Origin: SHLJ01 sp041618535
GTDB taxonomy: Bacteria > Bacteroidota > Bacteroidia > Flavobacteriales > Flavobacteriaceae
Direction: 5' to 3'
DNA: 9,254 nt
NCBI GenBank assembly: GCA_041618535.1
Contig: JBFKFP010000113.1
Location: 1 to 9,254 of the forward strand
The notes under the pieces were generated by a model, which was not told the origin of the DNA, made no database searches, and worked only from the letters and a program-made list of their open reading frames with translations. The translations under genes were made by a program, and so were the position numbers. Shown one piece after another: positions 1 through 6,758 of the stretch (within the stretch, counting starts at the first letter, position 1; each line of letters starts with the position of its first letter).

Positions 1-821
1 ACTTCTTCCATTACCTCAAAGCAATCCTCATCTATCCAGGAATTCTTAAAACTCTCCCAGATATATTCAATGGCCGTTTCATTCGGATGAATCAGGTCTG
101 CCTTGTAGAATCTGTAATCTCTCAGATCATCCATCATGATCTCGTAGGATGGAAAATAAAAAAGCCTTTCCCTTTTATCCATATTTAGGTGCAATCCCGC
201 CAGCAATTGGGCTTTGCTAATGGCATTATCAACCAAACCATCACGTAAGTGACGGACAGGTGAAACTGTGAAGATCAGATTCATTTTTGGATTCAAAGCC
301 TTACAAAGCGCAATGATACTTTGTACAGACTCACTGATGTCATCAACAGAAAGCAATTCCTTTTGAAATTTTTTCTGCGGAATTTTATGGCAGTTGGCCA
401 CAATACGGTCTTCGTCAATTTTTCGGTATACCCATGCTGTTCCGAAAGTAATGATAAGGTGGCTGGCTTCGGAGAGGCATTTTAAGGATTGATGCAGGGC
501 TGAGTTCAACCTATCTGAAAGTTCCCCTCTGTTAACCGAGCTTAATCTTGAATGCGCGTCAAGGCACCGCCAGACGCCATCTTGTTCAAAAATATCTTCT
601 TCTGAATAGTATTCCGAATTGATCACCCTCGTAATAAAATGCTCAATTGCAAGGGGATGATATAGTATTCCGAATGGATTGACAGTTTGCTTGAACTGGT
701 AGTAATCCAGCTTCTCACCGATATTTTCAGCGAAACAGGAGCCCAACAACATTATCTCTGACCCATAGGAAATGGTATGGTGACTCTGAGTTTCGGTAAT
801 CAATCGCGTTCTGAATTCCAT
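1..821 (-). CDS. GSCFA-domain (SGNH hydrolase-like) protein, C-terminus cut off by window edge
   Basis: The first 273 residues can be read from an ATG at 819-821; no stop is reached before the left edge. The family-naming block appears as L-L-G-S-C-F-A-E-N at residues 25-33, with Ser28 in the expected nucleophile position. Later come an F-G-T-A-W-V-Y block (about 126-132), S-P-V-R-H-L-R-D (about 187-194), and a D-L-I-H-P-N stretch near residue 246 that resembles the Asp-x-x-His pair of SGNH/GDSL esterases. There is no signal peptide or membrane helix in the visible part, so it is probably cytoplasmic. GSCFA proteins are abundant in Bacteroidota, but I know of no firmly established substrate; an ester or acyl hydrolase role is inferred from the fold. 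It starts only 2 nt after the alaS stop, so the two are almost certainly co-transcribed. The family call is secure; the activity is not. Confidence 0.85.
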   Translation of the reverse strand, partial: MEFRTRLITETQSHHTISYGSEIMLLGSCFAENIGEKLDYYQFKQTVNPFGILYHPLAIEHFITRVINSEYYSEEDIFEQDGVWRCLDAHSRLSSVNRGELSDRLNSALHQSLKCLSEASHLIITFGTAWVYRKIDEDRIVANCHKIPQKKFQKELLSVDDISESVQSIIALCKALNPKMNLIFTVSPVRHLRDGLVDNAISKAQLLAGLHLNMDKRERLFYFPSYEIMMDDLRDYRFYKADLIHPNETAIEYIWESFKNSWIDEDCFEVMEE

Positions 822-823
822 CG

Positions 824-3436
824 TCAGTCAATATATGACTTAGCCGCTTCCAGGGCTTTTTTCAGTCCGCCTGGATTTTTTCCCCCGGCCGTGGCGTAAA
901 AAGGCTGTCCGCCGCCACCTCCCTGGATATGTTTCCCCAATTCGCGAACTATTTGTCCGGCATTAAGATTCTTAGACTCTACCAAATCCTTGGAGATGTA
1001 ACAGCTTAGTAATGCCTTGCCGTCCTGATTTGATCCTAAAAGAAGGAAGAGATTATCGTGCTCCTTTCCTAACCCGAATGCGAGGTCTTTGAGGCCGGAT
1101 GCATCCAGATCCAATTCCCTGGACAGGAATCTTATACCATTGATATCCACGATTTCCTCTCCGAGCTGCCTTCTTAGCTGACTTAGCTGCAACTGCTGAA
1201 ATTCCTCTATCTGTTTCTTCAACTTTTGATTCTCCTCCTGAATTTCAGCAACCGCTCTGACGGGGTCTTTGGTGTTGTTCAATAAATCCCTGATTTCATA
1301 GAGCATGCGGTTATTGTCAAAATAAAAATCCTTGACCGCATCATAAGTAATAGCCTCAATTCGTCTTATACCCGCTGCAATCGCCCCCTCAGAAACAATT
1401 TTAAAATGCCATATATCTGAAGTATTCGGCACGTGAGTACCACCGCAAAGTTCAATTGACTGACCAAACCTCACAGTTCTCACCGTATCACCGTATTTCT
1501 CACCAAAAAGAGCCATAGCTCCTTCTTTAATCGCCATTTCCATCGGGATGTTCCGCTGTTCTTGCAGAGGTATCTTTCCATCGATTCTCGCATTGACGAA
1601 ATTCTCAACATCCCTAAGTTCTTCTGCTGTTAACTTGGCGAAATGGGAAAAATCAAACCGCAGGTACTTCGAATGTACGGCAGACCCTTTCTGCTCTACA
1701 TGATCTCCTAAAACTTCCCTTAAAGCCTGGTGAAGGAGATGGGTAGCCGTATGATTGCAAGCGGTCCTGAAACGCTGCTTTCCATCTACGACCGCCCTGA
1801 AGGTATTATCAAGGTCGTCGGGTAATTCACTCGTATAATGCACAATCACATTGTTCTCCTTTTTTGTATCAAGGATATAGATGACGTCGCCATTGGGAGC
1901 TTCGAGGTAACCTTTATCCCCGACCTGGCCTCCGCCCTCCGCATAAAAAGGCGTGAGATTGAAAACCAACTGATATTGATCGCCTTCCTTTTTGGTATGG
2001 ATTTTCCTGTATCGAGTTATTTTAACATCTGCCTGTAAAGTGTCGTATCCCACGAATTCCTGGCTAATGTCTTCTTCGAGAATAGTCCAGTCCTCTGTGC
2101 TCATCTCACCCGCAGCCCTGGACCTGGCTTTCTGTTTCTCAAGTTCCTTCCTGAATCCCGAATCATCCAGCTTAAGCCCTTTCTCATTCAATATCAGAGC
2201 GGTCAGGTCAACCGGGAATCCGAAGGTGTCGTATAATTCAAATATCTTTTCACCAGACACCATCTCTCCGTCTTCTTCAAGAATGATCCTGTCCAGCAGT
2301 ACAAGTCCCTGTTCAAGGGTCCTGAGGAAGGATGCTTCCTCTTCCCTGATCACGTTTTCAATGAGCTGTTTCTGAGTCCTGATCTCGGGAAAAGCTTCTC
2401 CCATTTTCTTTGATAGAATTGAAGAGAGCCTGTAGATAAACGGCTCATTCTGGTTCAGAAAAGAGAAACCGTATCGGACCGCCCGCCTTAAAATTCGCCT
2501 GATGACATATCCAGCTCCTGTATTGCTCGGCAACTGTCCGTCAGCAATGGAAAACGCCACGGCTCTAACATGATCGGCAATCACTCTGATGGCAACATCA
2601 GTTTTTGAATCCTTGCCGTAATCGCACTTGGTGATGGCCTCTATTTCCCTGATTACCGGGGTGAACACATCGGTGTCATAATTGGAGGTCACGCCCTGCA
2701 GCACCATGCAAAGACGCTCAAAGCCCATTCCCGTATCTATATGCTTCTCCGGAAGATTATCCAATGACCCGTCTGCCTTACGGTTATATTGCATGAAAAC
2801 CAGGTTCCATATTTCAACCACCTGGGGATGATCGGTATTCACCAATTCATGACCGGGTGTCGATTTTCTTTCCTCTTCACTTCTTATATCGACATGGATC
2901 TCACTGCAAGGCCCGCATGGGCCTTGTTCTCCCATCTCCCAGAAATTATCCTTTTTGTTTCCCATCAGGATACGCTCCTCAGGAACTATAGATTTCCAAT
3001 AATCATAAGCTTCCTTATCCATAGGCAGTCCATCTTCCTTATCTCCTTCAAATACGGTTACATATAGCTGGCTTTTGTCTATGGAAAATTCTTTGGTAAG
3101 AAGTTCCCAGGCCCACTCAATGGCCTCTTTTTTAAAGTAGTCTCCAAAGCTCCAGTTACCCAACATCTCAAACAGGGTATGATGATAGGTGTCATAACCA
3201 ACCTCTTCAAGGTCGTTATGCTTACCCGAAACCCGGAGGCATTTCTGGGTATCTGCTATTCTTTTTGACTTTGGCCGGGCATTTCCCAGGAAATATTCCT
3301 TGAACGGCGCCATCCCCGAATTAACGAACATCAGGGTAGGATCATCTTTTACCACCATCGGGGCCGAGGGAACGATGATATGATTTTTTCCTTCGAAAAA
3401 ATCTAAAAACCGTTGACGAACCTCTTGTGACTTCAT
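824..3436 (-). CDS. alaS: Alanyl-tRNA synthetase (AlaRS)
   Basis: This 870-residue protein charges tRNA-Ala with alanine in the cytoplasm and hydrolyses mischarged Ser- or Gly-tRNA-Ala. It has the full bacterial layout and length. The class II catalytic core fills about residues 1-240: motif 1 region F-V-N-S-G-M-A-P-F-K near 37-46, motif 2 region G-N-W-S-F-G-D-Y-F-K near 93-102, and G-P-C-G-P-C-S-E-I at 172-180. The N-T-G-A-G-Y-V-I-R-R-I-L-R-R segment is at 305-318. The editing domain contains the T-P-F-Y-A-E-G-G-G-Q-V-G-D block (495-507) and the zinc-ligand pairs His562/His566 and Cys664/His668. A coiled coil (about 730-765) leads to the C-Ala domain with its G-G-G-G-G-Q-P-F block (about 839-846). 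All key residues are present. It ends in TGA 2 nt before the GSCFA gene and diverges from the M23 operon across a 131-bp spacer. The start is the first ATG and fits the usual N-terminus. Confidence 0.98.
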   Translation of the reverse strand: MKSQEVRQRFLDFFEGKNHIIVPSAPMVVKDDPTLMFVNSGMAPFKEYFLGNARPKSKRIADTQKCLRVSGKHNDLEEVGYDTYHHTLFEMLGNWSFGDYFKKEAIEWAWELLTKEFSIDKSQLYVTVFEGDKEDGLPMDKEAYDYWKSIVPEERILMGNKKDNFWEMGEQGPCGPCSEIHVDIRSEEERKSTPGHELVNTDHPQVVEIWNLVFMQYNRKADGSLDNLPEKHIDTGMGFERLCMVLQGVTSNYDTDVFTPVIREIEAITKCDYGKDSKTDVAIRVIADHVRAVAFSIADGQLPSNTGAGYVIRRILRRAVRYGFSFLNQNEPFIYRLSSILSKKMGEAFPEIRTQKQLIENVIREEEASFLRTLEQGLVLLDRIILEEDGEMVSGEKIFELYDTFGFPVDLTALILNEKGLKLDDSGFRKELEKQKARSRAAGEMSTEDWTILEEDISQEFVGYDTLQADVKITRYRKIHTKKEGDQYQLVFNLTPFYAEGGGQVGDKGYLEAPNGDVIYILDTKKENNVIVHYTSELPDDLDNTFRAVVDGKQRFRTACNHTATHLLHQALREVLGDHVEQKGSAVHSKYLRFDFSHFAKLTAEELRDVENFVNARIDGKIPLQEQRNIPMEMAIKEGAMALFGEKYGDTVRTVRFGQSIELCGGTHVPNTSDIWHFKIVSEGAIAAGIRRIEAITYDAVKDFYFDNNRMLYEIRDLLNNTKDPVRAVAEIQEENQKLKKQIEEFQQLQLSQLRRQLGEEIVDINGIRFLSRELDLDASGLKDLAFGLGKEHDNLFLLLGSNQDGKALLSCYISKDLVESKNLNAGQIVRELGKHIQGGGGGQPFYATAGGKNPGGLKKALEAAKSYID

Positions 3437-3469
3437 ATTCAGATGTTAATAACCTTGTTCTTGATAAAG

Positions 3470-3482
3470 CACTTTAAATGTG
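3470..3482. promoter_or_regulatory. Imperfect dyad just upstream of the M23-operon -7 element
   Basis: The 13-bp sequence CACTTTAAATGTG pairs at five of six positions around a central A. It ends 10 bp before the TATATTTG element, so it sits in the -33/-7 spacer region. MerR-family regulators typically bind dyads in promoter spacers, and a MerR gene lies in the operon downstream. The dyad is short and AT-rich enough to be chance. Confidence 0.25.
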
Positions 3483-3492
3483 AAACAATTTT

Positions 3493-3500
3493 TATATTTG
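3493..3500 (+). promoter_or_regulatory. Candidate promoter -7 element for the M23-MerR-LemA-TPM operon
   Basis: TATATTTG is a perfect match to the Bacteroidota sigma-factor -7 consensus TAnnTTTG, 67 bp before the M23 start codon. No clear TTG is found at the expected distance upstream (the position reads CAC), so the -33 element is weak or the promoter needs an activator. The predicted leader is roughly 60 nt long. Confidence 0.55.
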
Positions 3501-3522
3501 TTCGTTGTGCTTGTAGATCAGA

Positions 3523-3535
3523 CCGGATTATCCGG
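3523..3535. promoter_or_regulatory. Palindrome CCGGATTATCCGG in the alaS/M23 divergent spacer
   Basis: Six-bp arms (CCGGAT and ATCCGG) match perfectly around one central base. A one-base loop cannot form a good RNA hairpin, so a binding site for a dimeric protein is the more natural reading. It lies downstream of the right-facing -7 element and downstream of the weaker left-facing candidate, where a bound repressor could affect both. The GC-rich arms stand out from the AT-rich spacer. No regulator can be assigned. Confidence 0.35.
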
Positions 3536-3545
3536 CATGCACTGG

Positions 3546-3553
3546 CAAAAATA
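3546..3553 (-). promoter_or_regulatory. Candidate -7 element for alaS
   Basis: Read on the minus strand this is TATTTTTG, which fits TAnnTTTG. It would give alaS a leader of about 100 nt. No TTG is visible about 20 bp upstream, and the run of T makes a chance match easy, so this is a weak call. No hairpin or terminator-antiterminator structure was seen in the leader. Confidence 0.3.
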
Positions 3554-3567
3554 GAACATTTTAGATT

Positions 3568-4539
3568 ATGTCTAAGGTAAAATATTATTACGATCCTGAG
3601 ACGCTTTCCTACCGGAAAATAGAGCGTAGAAAACGCACTACTTTCAAGCTTGTAGGAATGTTTATCACGGCCTCAGTCCTGTTCGGATTTATCTTCTTCG
3701 TTATTGCCAGTCAGTACCTGGAAAGCCCTAAGGAGAAGGCGCTGAGCAGGGAGTTGCAGTATTTGGAACTCCAGTATGAAATGCTGAGTAAAAAAATGGA
3801 CGAGGCACAGGTTGTGTTAGAGGATCTGGAGGAGCGTGACAATGCCATATATCGTTTGTATTTCGAGGCCAATCCTATCCCTGAAGAGCAAAGGCGTGCG
3901 GGATTTGGCGGGGTTAACCGTTATAAGGATCTGGAAGGATACGATAATTCGAAACTTGTCATCGAGACCAGCAAACGTCTCGATATTATTCAGAAACAAA
4001 TAGTTGTTCAATCGAAATCGCTTGACGAGATCGCTATCTTAGCCAAGGACAAAGAAAAGTTCCTTTCTTCCATACCGGCCATTCAGCCTGTAAACAATGA
4101 AGATCTCACCCGCATGGCAAGTGGTTTTGGATACAGGATAGATCCGTTTACCAAGGCGCGAAAATATCACTACGGAATGGACTTCACCGCACCCAGGGGA
4201 ACTCCGGTGTACGCTACGGGCGATGGAGTGGTAAAACGTGCGGATGGAGATGCATCCGGGTATGGCAAGCATATCAGGATAGATCACGGTTTTGGATATG
4301 TGAGTCTCTATGCTCACCTGTACAAATACAATGTCAGAAAGAATCAGAAGGTAAAACGAGGTGACCTCATCGGCTTTGTTGGAAGCTCAGGGCGGTCTGA
4401 AGCTCCTCATTTGCATTACGAAGTATTCAAAGATGGGGAGAAGATCAACCCTATCAATTTTTATTACGGCAGTTTAACTCCTGATGAGTTCAGTGAGATG
4501 CTTAAAAAAGCTTCCTTGGAAAATCAATCTCTGGACTGA
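3568..4539 (+). CDS. Membrane-anchored M23 family peptidoglycan endopeptidase
   Basis: This 323-residue protein is a likely zinc metallopeptidase that cuts peptide cross-links in peptidoglycan on the periplasmic side of the inner membrane. A basic cytoplasmic N-terminus (residues 17-27, rich in K and R) precedes one transmembrane helix at about 28-49. A heptad-like coiled coil follows at about 55-90. The LytM/M23 domain occupies about 183-299. It begins with the typical G-F-G-Y-R-I-D-P-F and has the metal ligands in H-Y-G-M-D (His201, Asp205), Y-A-H-L (His250) and H-L-H-Y-E (His281, His283). All catalytic positions are present, so it should be an active enzyme rather than an EnvC/NlpD-type degenerate activator. 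It is the first gene of a five-gene operon, and its TGA overlaps the next start by one base (TGATG). The family is certain; the exact bond cut and the cellular process (growth or division) are not shown. Confidence 0.93.
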   Translation: MSKVKYYYDPETLSYRKIERRKRTTFKLVGMFITASVLFGFIFFVIASQYLESPKEKALSRELQYLELQYEMLSKKMDEAQVVLEDLEERDNAIYRLYFEANPIPEEQRRAGFGGVNRYKDLEGYDNSKLVIETSKRLDIIQKQIVVQSKSLDEIAILAKDKEKFLSSIPAIQPVNNEDLTRMASGFGYRIDPFTKARKYHYGMDFTAPRGTPVYATGDGVVKRADGDASGYGKHIRIDHGFGYVSLYAHLYKYNVRKNQKVKRGDLIGFVGSSGRSEAPHLHYEVFKDGEKINPINFYYGSLTPDEFSEMLKKASLENQSLD

Positions 4540-4868
4540 TGCATGTTGAACTCCCTGAAAAACGTTATTACAGCATTGGAGAGGTAGCCAAAGCCTTTGG
4601 GGTGAATACCTCATTAATTCGCTTTTGGGAGAAGGAATTCGACGTTCTAAAACCTAAAAAAAACGCCAAGGGCAACCGCAAATTCACACCTGAGGACATT
4701 AAAAATCTTAAATATATCTACTATTTGGTTAAGGAGCGCGGGTTCACACTTGAAGGAGCCAAAATCCACCTGAAGGAACAAAAAAAAGAGTCCCTCAGCA
4801 ACTTTGAAATCATTTCCAAACTCGAGCAGATCAAACACCAGCTTGTCAAGATAAAAGATCAACTTTAA
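4539..4868 (+). CDS. Mini MerR-type transcriptional regulator
   Basis: This 109-residue protein has a winged helix-turn-helix of the MerR type. The motif Y-Y-S-I-G-E-V-A-K-A-F-G-V at about 10-22 is followed by L-I-R-F-W-E-K-E-F (26-34) and R-K-F-T-P-E-D-I (47-54). The long dimerisation helix region E-R-G-F-T-L-E-G-A-K lies at 66-75. A short Leu/Lys-rich helix (about 89-109) ends the protein, and there is no effector-binding domain and no cysteine to bind metal. It therefore resembles the effector-less MerR proteins of Bacteroidota rather than MerR, SoxR or BmrR. The start codon overlaps the stop of the M23 gene in TGATG, which suggests translational coupling and fixes this start. LemA follows after 12 nt. 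Control of its own operon is an inference; candidate dyads lie at 3470-3482 and 3523-3535. Confidence 0.88.
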   Translation: MHVELPEKRYYSIGEVAKAFGVNTSLIRFWEKEFDVLKPKKNAKGNRKFTPEDIKNLKYIYYLVKERGFTLEGAKIHLKEQKKESLSNFEIISKLEQIKHQLVKIKDQL

Positions 4869-4880
4869 ACCTTCTTAATT

Positions 4881-5480
4881 ATGAAAAAATGGCTAGTTCC
4901 AGTAATTGTTATTGCAGTGGTTCTTTTAGGACTGTATAACTGGGGGAAAAATTTCAATAACCAGGCAGTGGAATTAAAAGAAACAGCTACCAAAAATTGG
5001 GGTGATGTGGAAAGCAGTTATCAGAGGCGTAACGACCTTATAGGAAATCTTGTAAAGACCGTCCAGGGCGCTGCCGATTTTGAAAAAAGTACTTTGGAGG
5101 CTGTTATCAAAGCGCGAAGCGAAGCCACTAAAACAACTATAGACCCGGCCAATATCACCCCCGAGCAATTGGCAGCTTTTAACGAAGCACAGAGCGGACT
5201 ATCCAGTGCTCTTTCCCGATTGCTGGTGACCGTTGAACGCTACCCTGATATTAAGGCTAATCAGAATTTTCTGGAATTGCAGTCGCAGCTTGAGGGTACG
5301 GAGAACCGGATCAACGTTGCGCGAGACCGTTTTAATGAGGCGGTGGAGCCTTATAATAAACATATCAAGACATTTCCTAATTCCATGTTGGCAGGAATAC
5401 TCAATTTTGATGAGATGCAGTATTACAGGGCTGAGGCCGGAAGCGAGGATGCGCCCGACGTCGAATTTAATTTCGATTAA
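4881..5480 (+). CDS. lemA: LemA family protein
   Basis: This 199-residue protein matches the LemA family over its full length. A single N-terminal hydrophobic segment (about 4-20) acts as an anchor, leaving a helical domain outside the cytoplasm. Family landmarks include W40, V-E-S-S-Y-Q-R-R-N-D-L-I (43-54), N-L-V-K-T-V-Q-G at about 56-63, and V-E-R-Y-P-D-I-K-A-N (118-127). T-E-N-R-I-N-V-A-R-D-R-F-N-E-A-V (about 140-155) and P-Y-N-K-H-I-K-T-F-P complete the pattern. LemA proteins have no agreed biochemical function; they are commonly encoded beside TPM-domain proteins, as here. It lies 12 nt after the MerR gene and 6 nt before the first TPM gene, so it belongs to the same operon. No Shine-Dalgarno is visible; the bases before the ATG read TTAATT. 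Confidence 0.95.
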   Translation: MKKWLVPVIVIAVVLLGLYNWGKNFNNQAVELKETATKNWGDVESSYQRRNDLIGNLVKTVQGAADFEKSTLEAVIKARSEATKTTIDPANITPEQLAAFNEAQSGLSSALSRLLVTVERYPDIKANQNFLELQSQLEGTENRINVARDRFNEAVEPYNKHIKTFPNSMLAGILNFDEMQYYRAEAGSEDAPDVEFNFD

Positions 5481-5486
5481 CCGAAA

Positions 5487-5927
5487 ATGAGGGAATCGTT
5501 AGAGGATTTTCTATCCCCTGAGGAGGAACAACAGATCATAGATGCCATCAGGGAGGCAGAACTTCAAACTTCAGGAGAGATTAGGGTACATTTGGAACGC
5601 TCATGTCATGGCAATCCCATGAAGAGAGCGCAGGAGGTGTTCTCAATCCTCGATATGCAAAATACACGGCTGCAAAACGCAGTTCTAATCTATTTGGCTG
5701 TAGCCGATCACCGGTTCGCAATTTGCGGGGATATCGGAATAGACACAAAGGTTGGTTCAGAATTCTGGTCGGAGGCCAAGGCACTGCTAGGATCACGATT
5801 TCAAATCGGTGATTTCGCCGGCGGACTTTCAGACGCAATTACACTTGTTGGGAAACAGCTGAAAACCTACTTCCCCAGGATGACATCGGATGATAATGAA
5901 TTGCCCGATTCAATTTCGAAATCCTGA
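5487..5927 (+). CDS. TPM-domain protein without signal peptide
   Basis: This 146-residue protein matches the TPM domain (TLP18.3/Psb32/MOLO-1 family) over most of its length. F-L-S-P-E-E-E-Q-Q-I at 8-17 is followed by T-S-G-E-I-R-V-H-L-E at 28-37 and N-A-V-L-I-Y-L-A at 64-71. F-A-I-C-G-D-I-G-I-D lies at 77-86, F-Q-I-G-D-F-A-G-G-L at 105-114, and the domain ends at Y-F-P near 128-130. There is no signal peptide or transmembrane helix, so it should stay in the cytoplasm, unlike its downstream neighbour. The acidic and Ser-rich tail (131-146) looks disordered. It follows lemA by 6 nt, and its TGA directly abuts the ATG of the second TPM gene. The molecular function of TPM domains in bacteria is largely unknown; a link to envelope protein quality control is only inferred from context. 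Confidence 0.87.
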   Translation: MRESLEDFLSPEEEQQIIDAIREAELQTSGEIRVHLERSCHGNPMKRAQEVFSILDMQNTRLQNAVLIYLAVADHRFAICGDIGIDTKVGSEFWSEAKALLGSRFQIGDFAGGLSDAITLVGKQLKTYFPRMTSDDNELPDSISKS

Positions 5928-6755
5928 ATGAGAAATTTGAAGATCATAGTAACCTTATATGCGGCCATTCTTCTGGTTCCAGCGGCCGTATTTAGCCAGT
6001 TCGAGATTCCTGAAAAACCTGGATTACAAACCAGTTTATATGATTATTCCAATATTCTGAACGCTGTCGAGGAGCAAAACCTCAAAGATAAACTCATCCG
6101 ATATTCCGACTCCACTTCAACACAGATAGTAATAGCGACAATAGGCTCCACTGAAGGAGAGAATATCCTGTACCTTGGCGCTCAGTGGGCTCATGCCTGG
6201 GGAATCGGGCAGGAAAAGGAAGATAACGGCGTATTTATTCTGCTGGCCTATGAGGACCGGAAGATCGCAATCAACACGGGCTATGGTGTAGAACATCTTT
6301 TGACCGATGCCCTATCAAGGCGTATCATTGAAAGAGATATTATCCCTTACTTCAAACGAAATGATTATTACGGTGGACTTAATAGGGGGGTTGATGCCAT
6401 TTTTGAGGTTCTCACCGGAGCTTACCAGGCCAATCAGCAAATAAAGGGAGGAGGGGGCCCGCCATTAGGCCTGATCATCCTTTTGATCGTGCTCTTTATC
6501 ATTTTTATCATCGCGATTTCAAAAAGGAGAAAAGGTGGTGGTGGCAGCGGAAGAAGAATCAGGAACAGAGATGCCACGCGTGACGTTCTTGAGGCCATCA
6601 TCCTGAGCCGTGCCGGAAGAGGCGGATATAGCCGAAGTTCAGGAGGTTTTGGCCGATTTGGTGGCTCCAGGAGTGGAGGCTCGGGAGGAGGCGGCTTCAG
6701 TGGTGGATTCGGCGGAGGAGGTTTCGGAGGTGGAGGCGCCTCTGGTGGCTGGTAG
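5928..6755 (+). CDS. Exported TPM-domain protein with transmembrane helix and Gly-rich tail (YgcG-like)
   Basis: This 275-residue protein starts with a signal peptide (hydrophobic stretch about 5-20, likely cleavage after V-F-S at 21-23). The TPM domain covers about 33-165: L-Y-D-Y-S-N-I-L-N at 37-45, T-Q-I-V-I-A-T-I-G at 65-73, W-G-I-G-Q-E-K-E-D-N-G-V-F-I-L-L-A at 91-107, and I-N-T-G-Y-G-V-E at 115-122. A transmembrane helix at about 179-198 is followed by K-R-R-K. By the positive-inside rule the rest should be cytoplasmic. The C-terminus (231-275) is dominated by Gly with Ser, Phe and Arg, ending A-S-G-G-W, a tail typical of YgcG/TPM proteins. Its start abuts the upstream TPM stop with no gap. 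It is the last gene of the operon, and its stop lies only 3 nt from the stop of the convergent HTH gene, leaving no room for a terminator between them. Confidence 0.92.
   Translation: MRNLKIIVTLYAAILLVPAAVFSQFEIPEKPGLQTSLYDYSNILNAVEEQNLKDKLIRYSDSTSTQIVIATIGSTEGENILYLGAQWAHAWGIGQEKEDNGVFILLAYEDRKIAINTGYGVEHLLTDALSRRIIERDIIPYFKRNDYYGGLNRGVDAIFEVLTGAYQANQQIKGGGGPPLGLIILLIVLFIIFIIAISKRRKGGGGSGRRIRNRDATRDVLEAIILSRAGRGGYSRSSGGFGRFGGSRSGGSGGGGFSGGFGGGGFGGGGASGGW
6618..6752 (+). repeat. GGN-rich low-complexity stretch encoding the Gly-rich tail
   Basis: The 3' end of the second TPM gene is a run of irregular GGN and GGAGGN repeats, much richer in G than its surroundings. Because it is coding and the repeats are degenerate, it is best read as compositional bias from the Gly tail rather than a true tandem repeat. 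Its complement creates a long open Pro-rich frame that is not a gene. Length variation between strains by slippage is possible. Confidence 0.7.
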
Positions 6756-6758
6756 CTT

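Noticed and set aside
1838..3067. Several plus-strand frames of 66-127 codons inside alaS
   Set aside because: They lie antisense to a full-length, intact alaS and show no family motif or promoter.
6618..6752. Tandem repeat or CRISPR-like array
   Set aside because: The periodicity follows Gly codons in an intact frame; there are no constant repeats with unique spacers.
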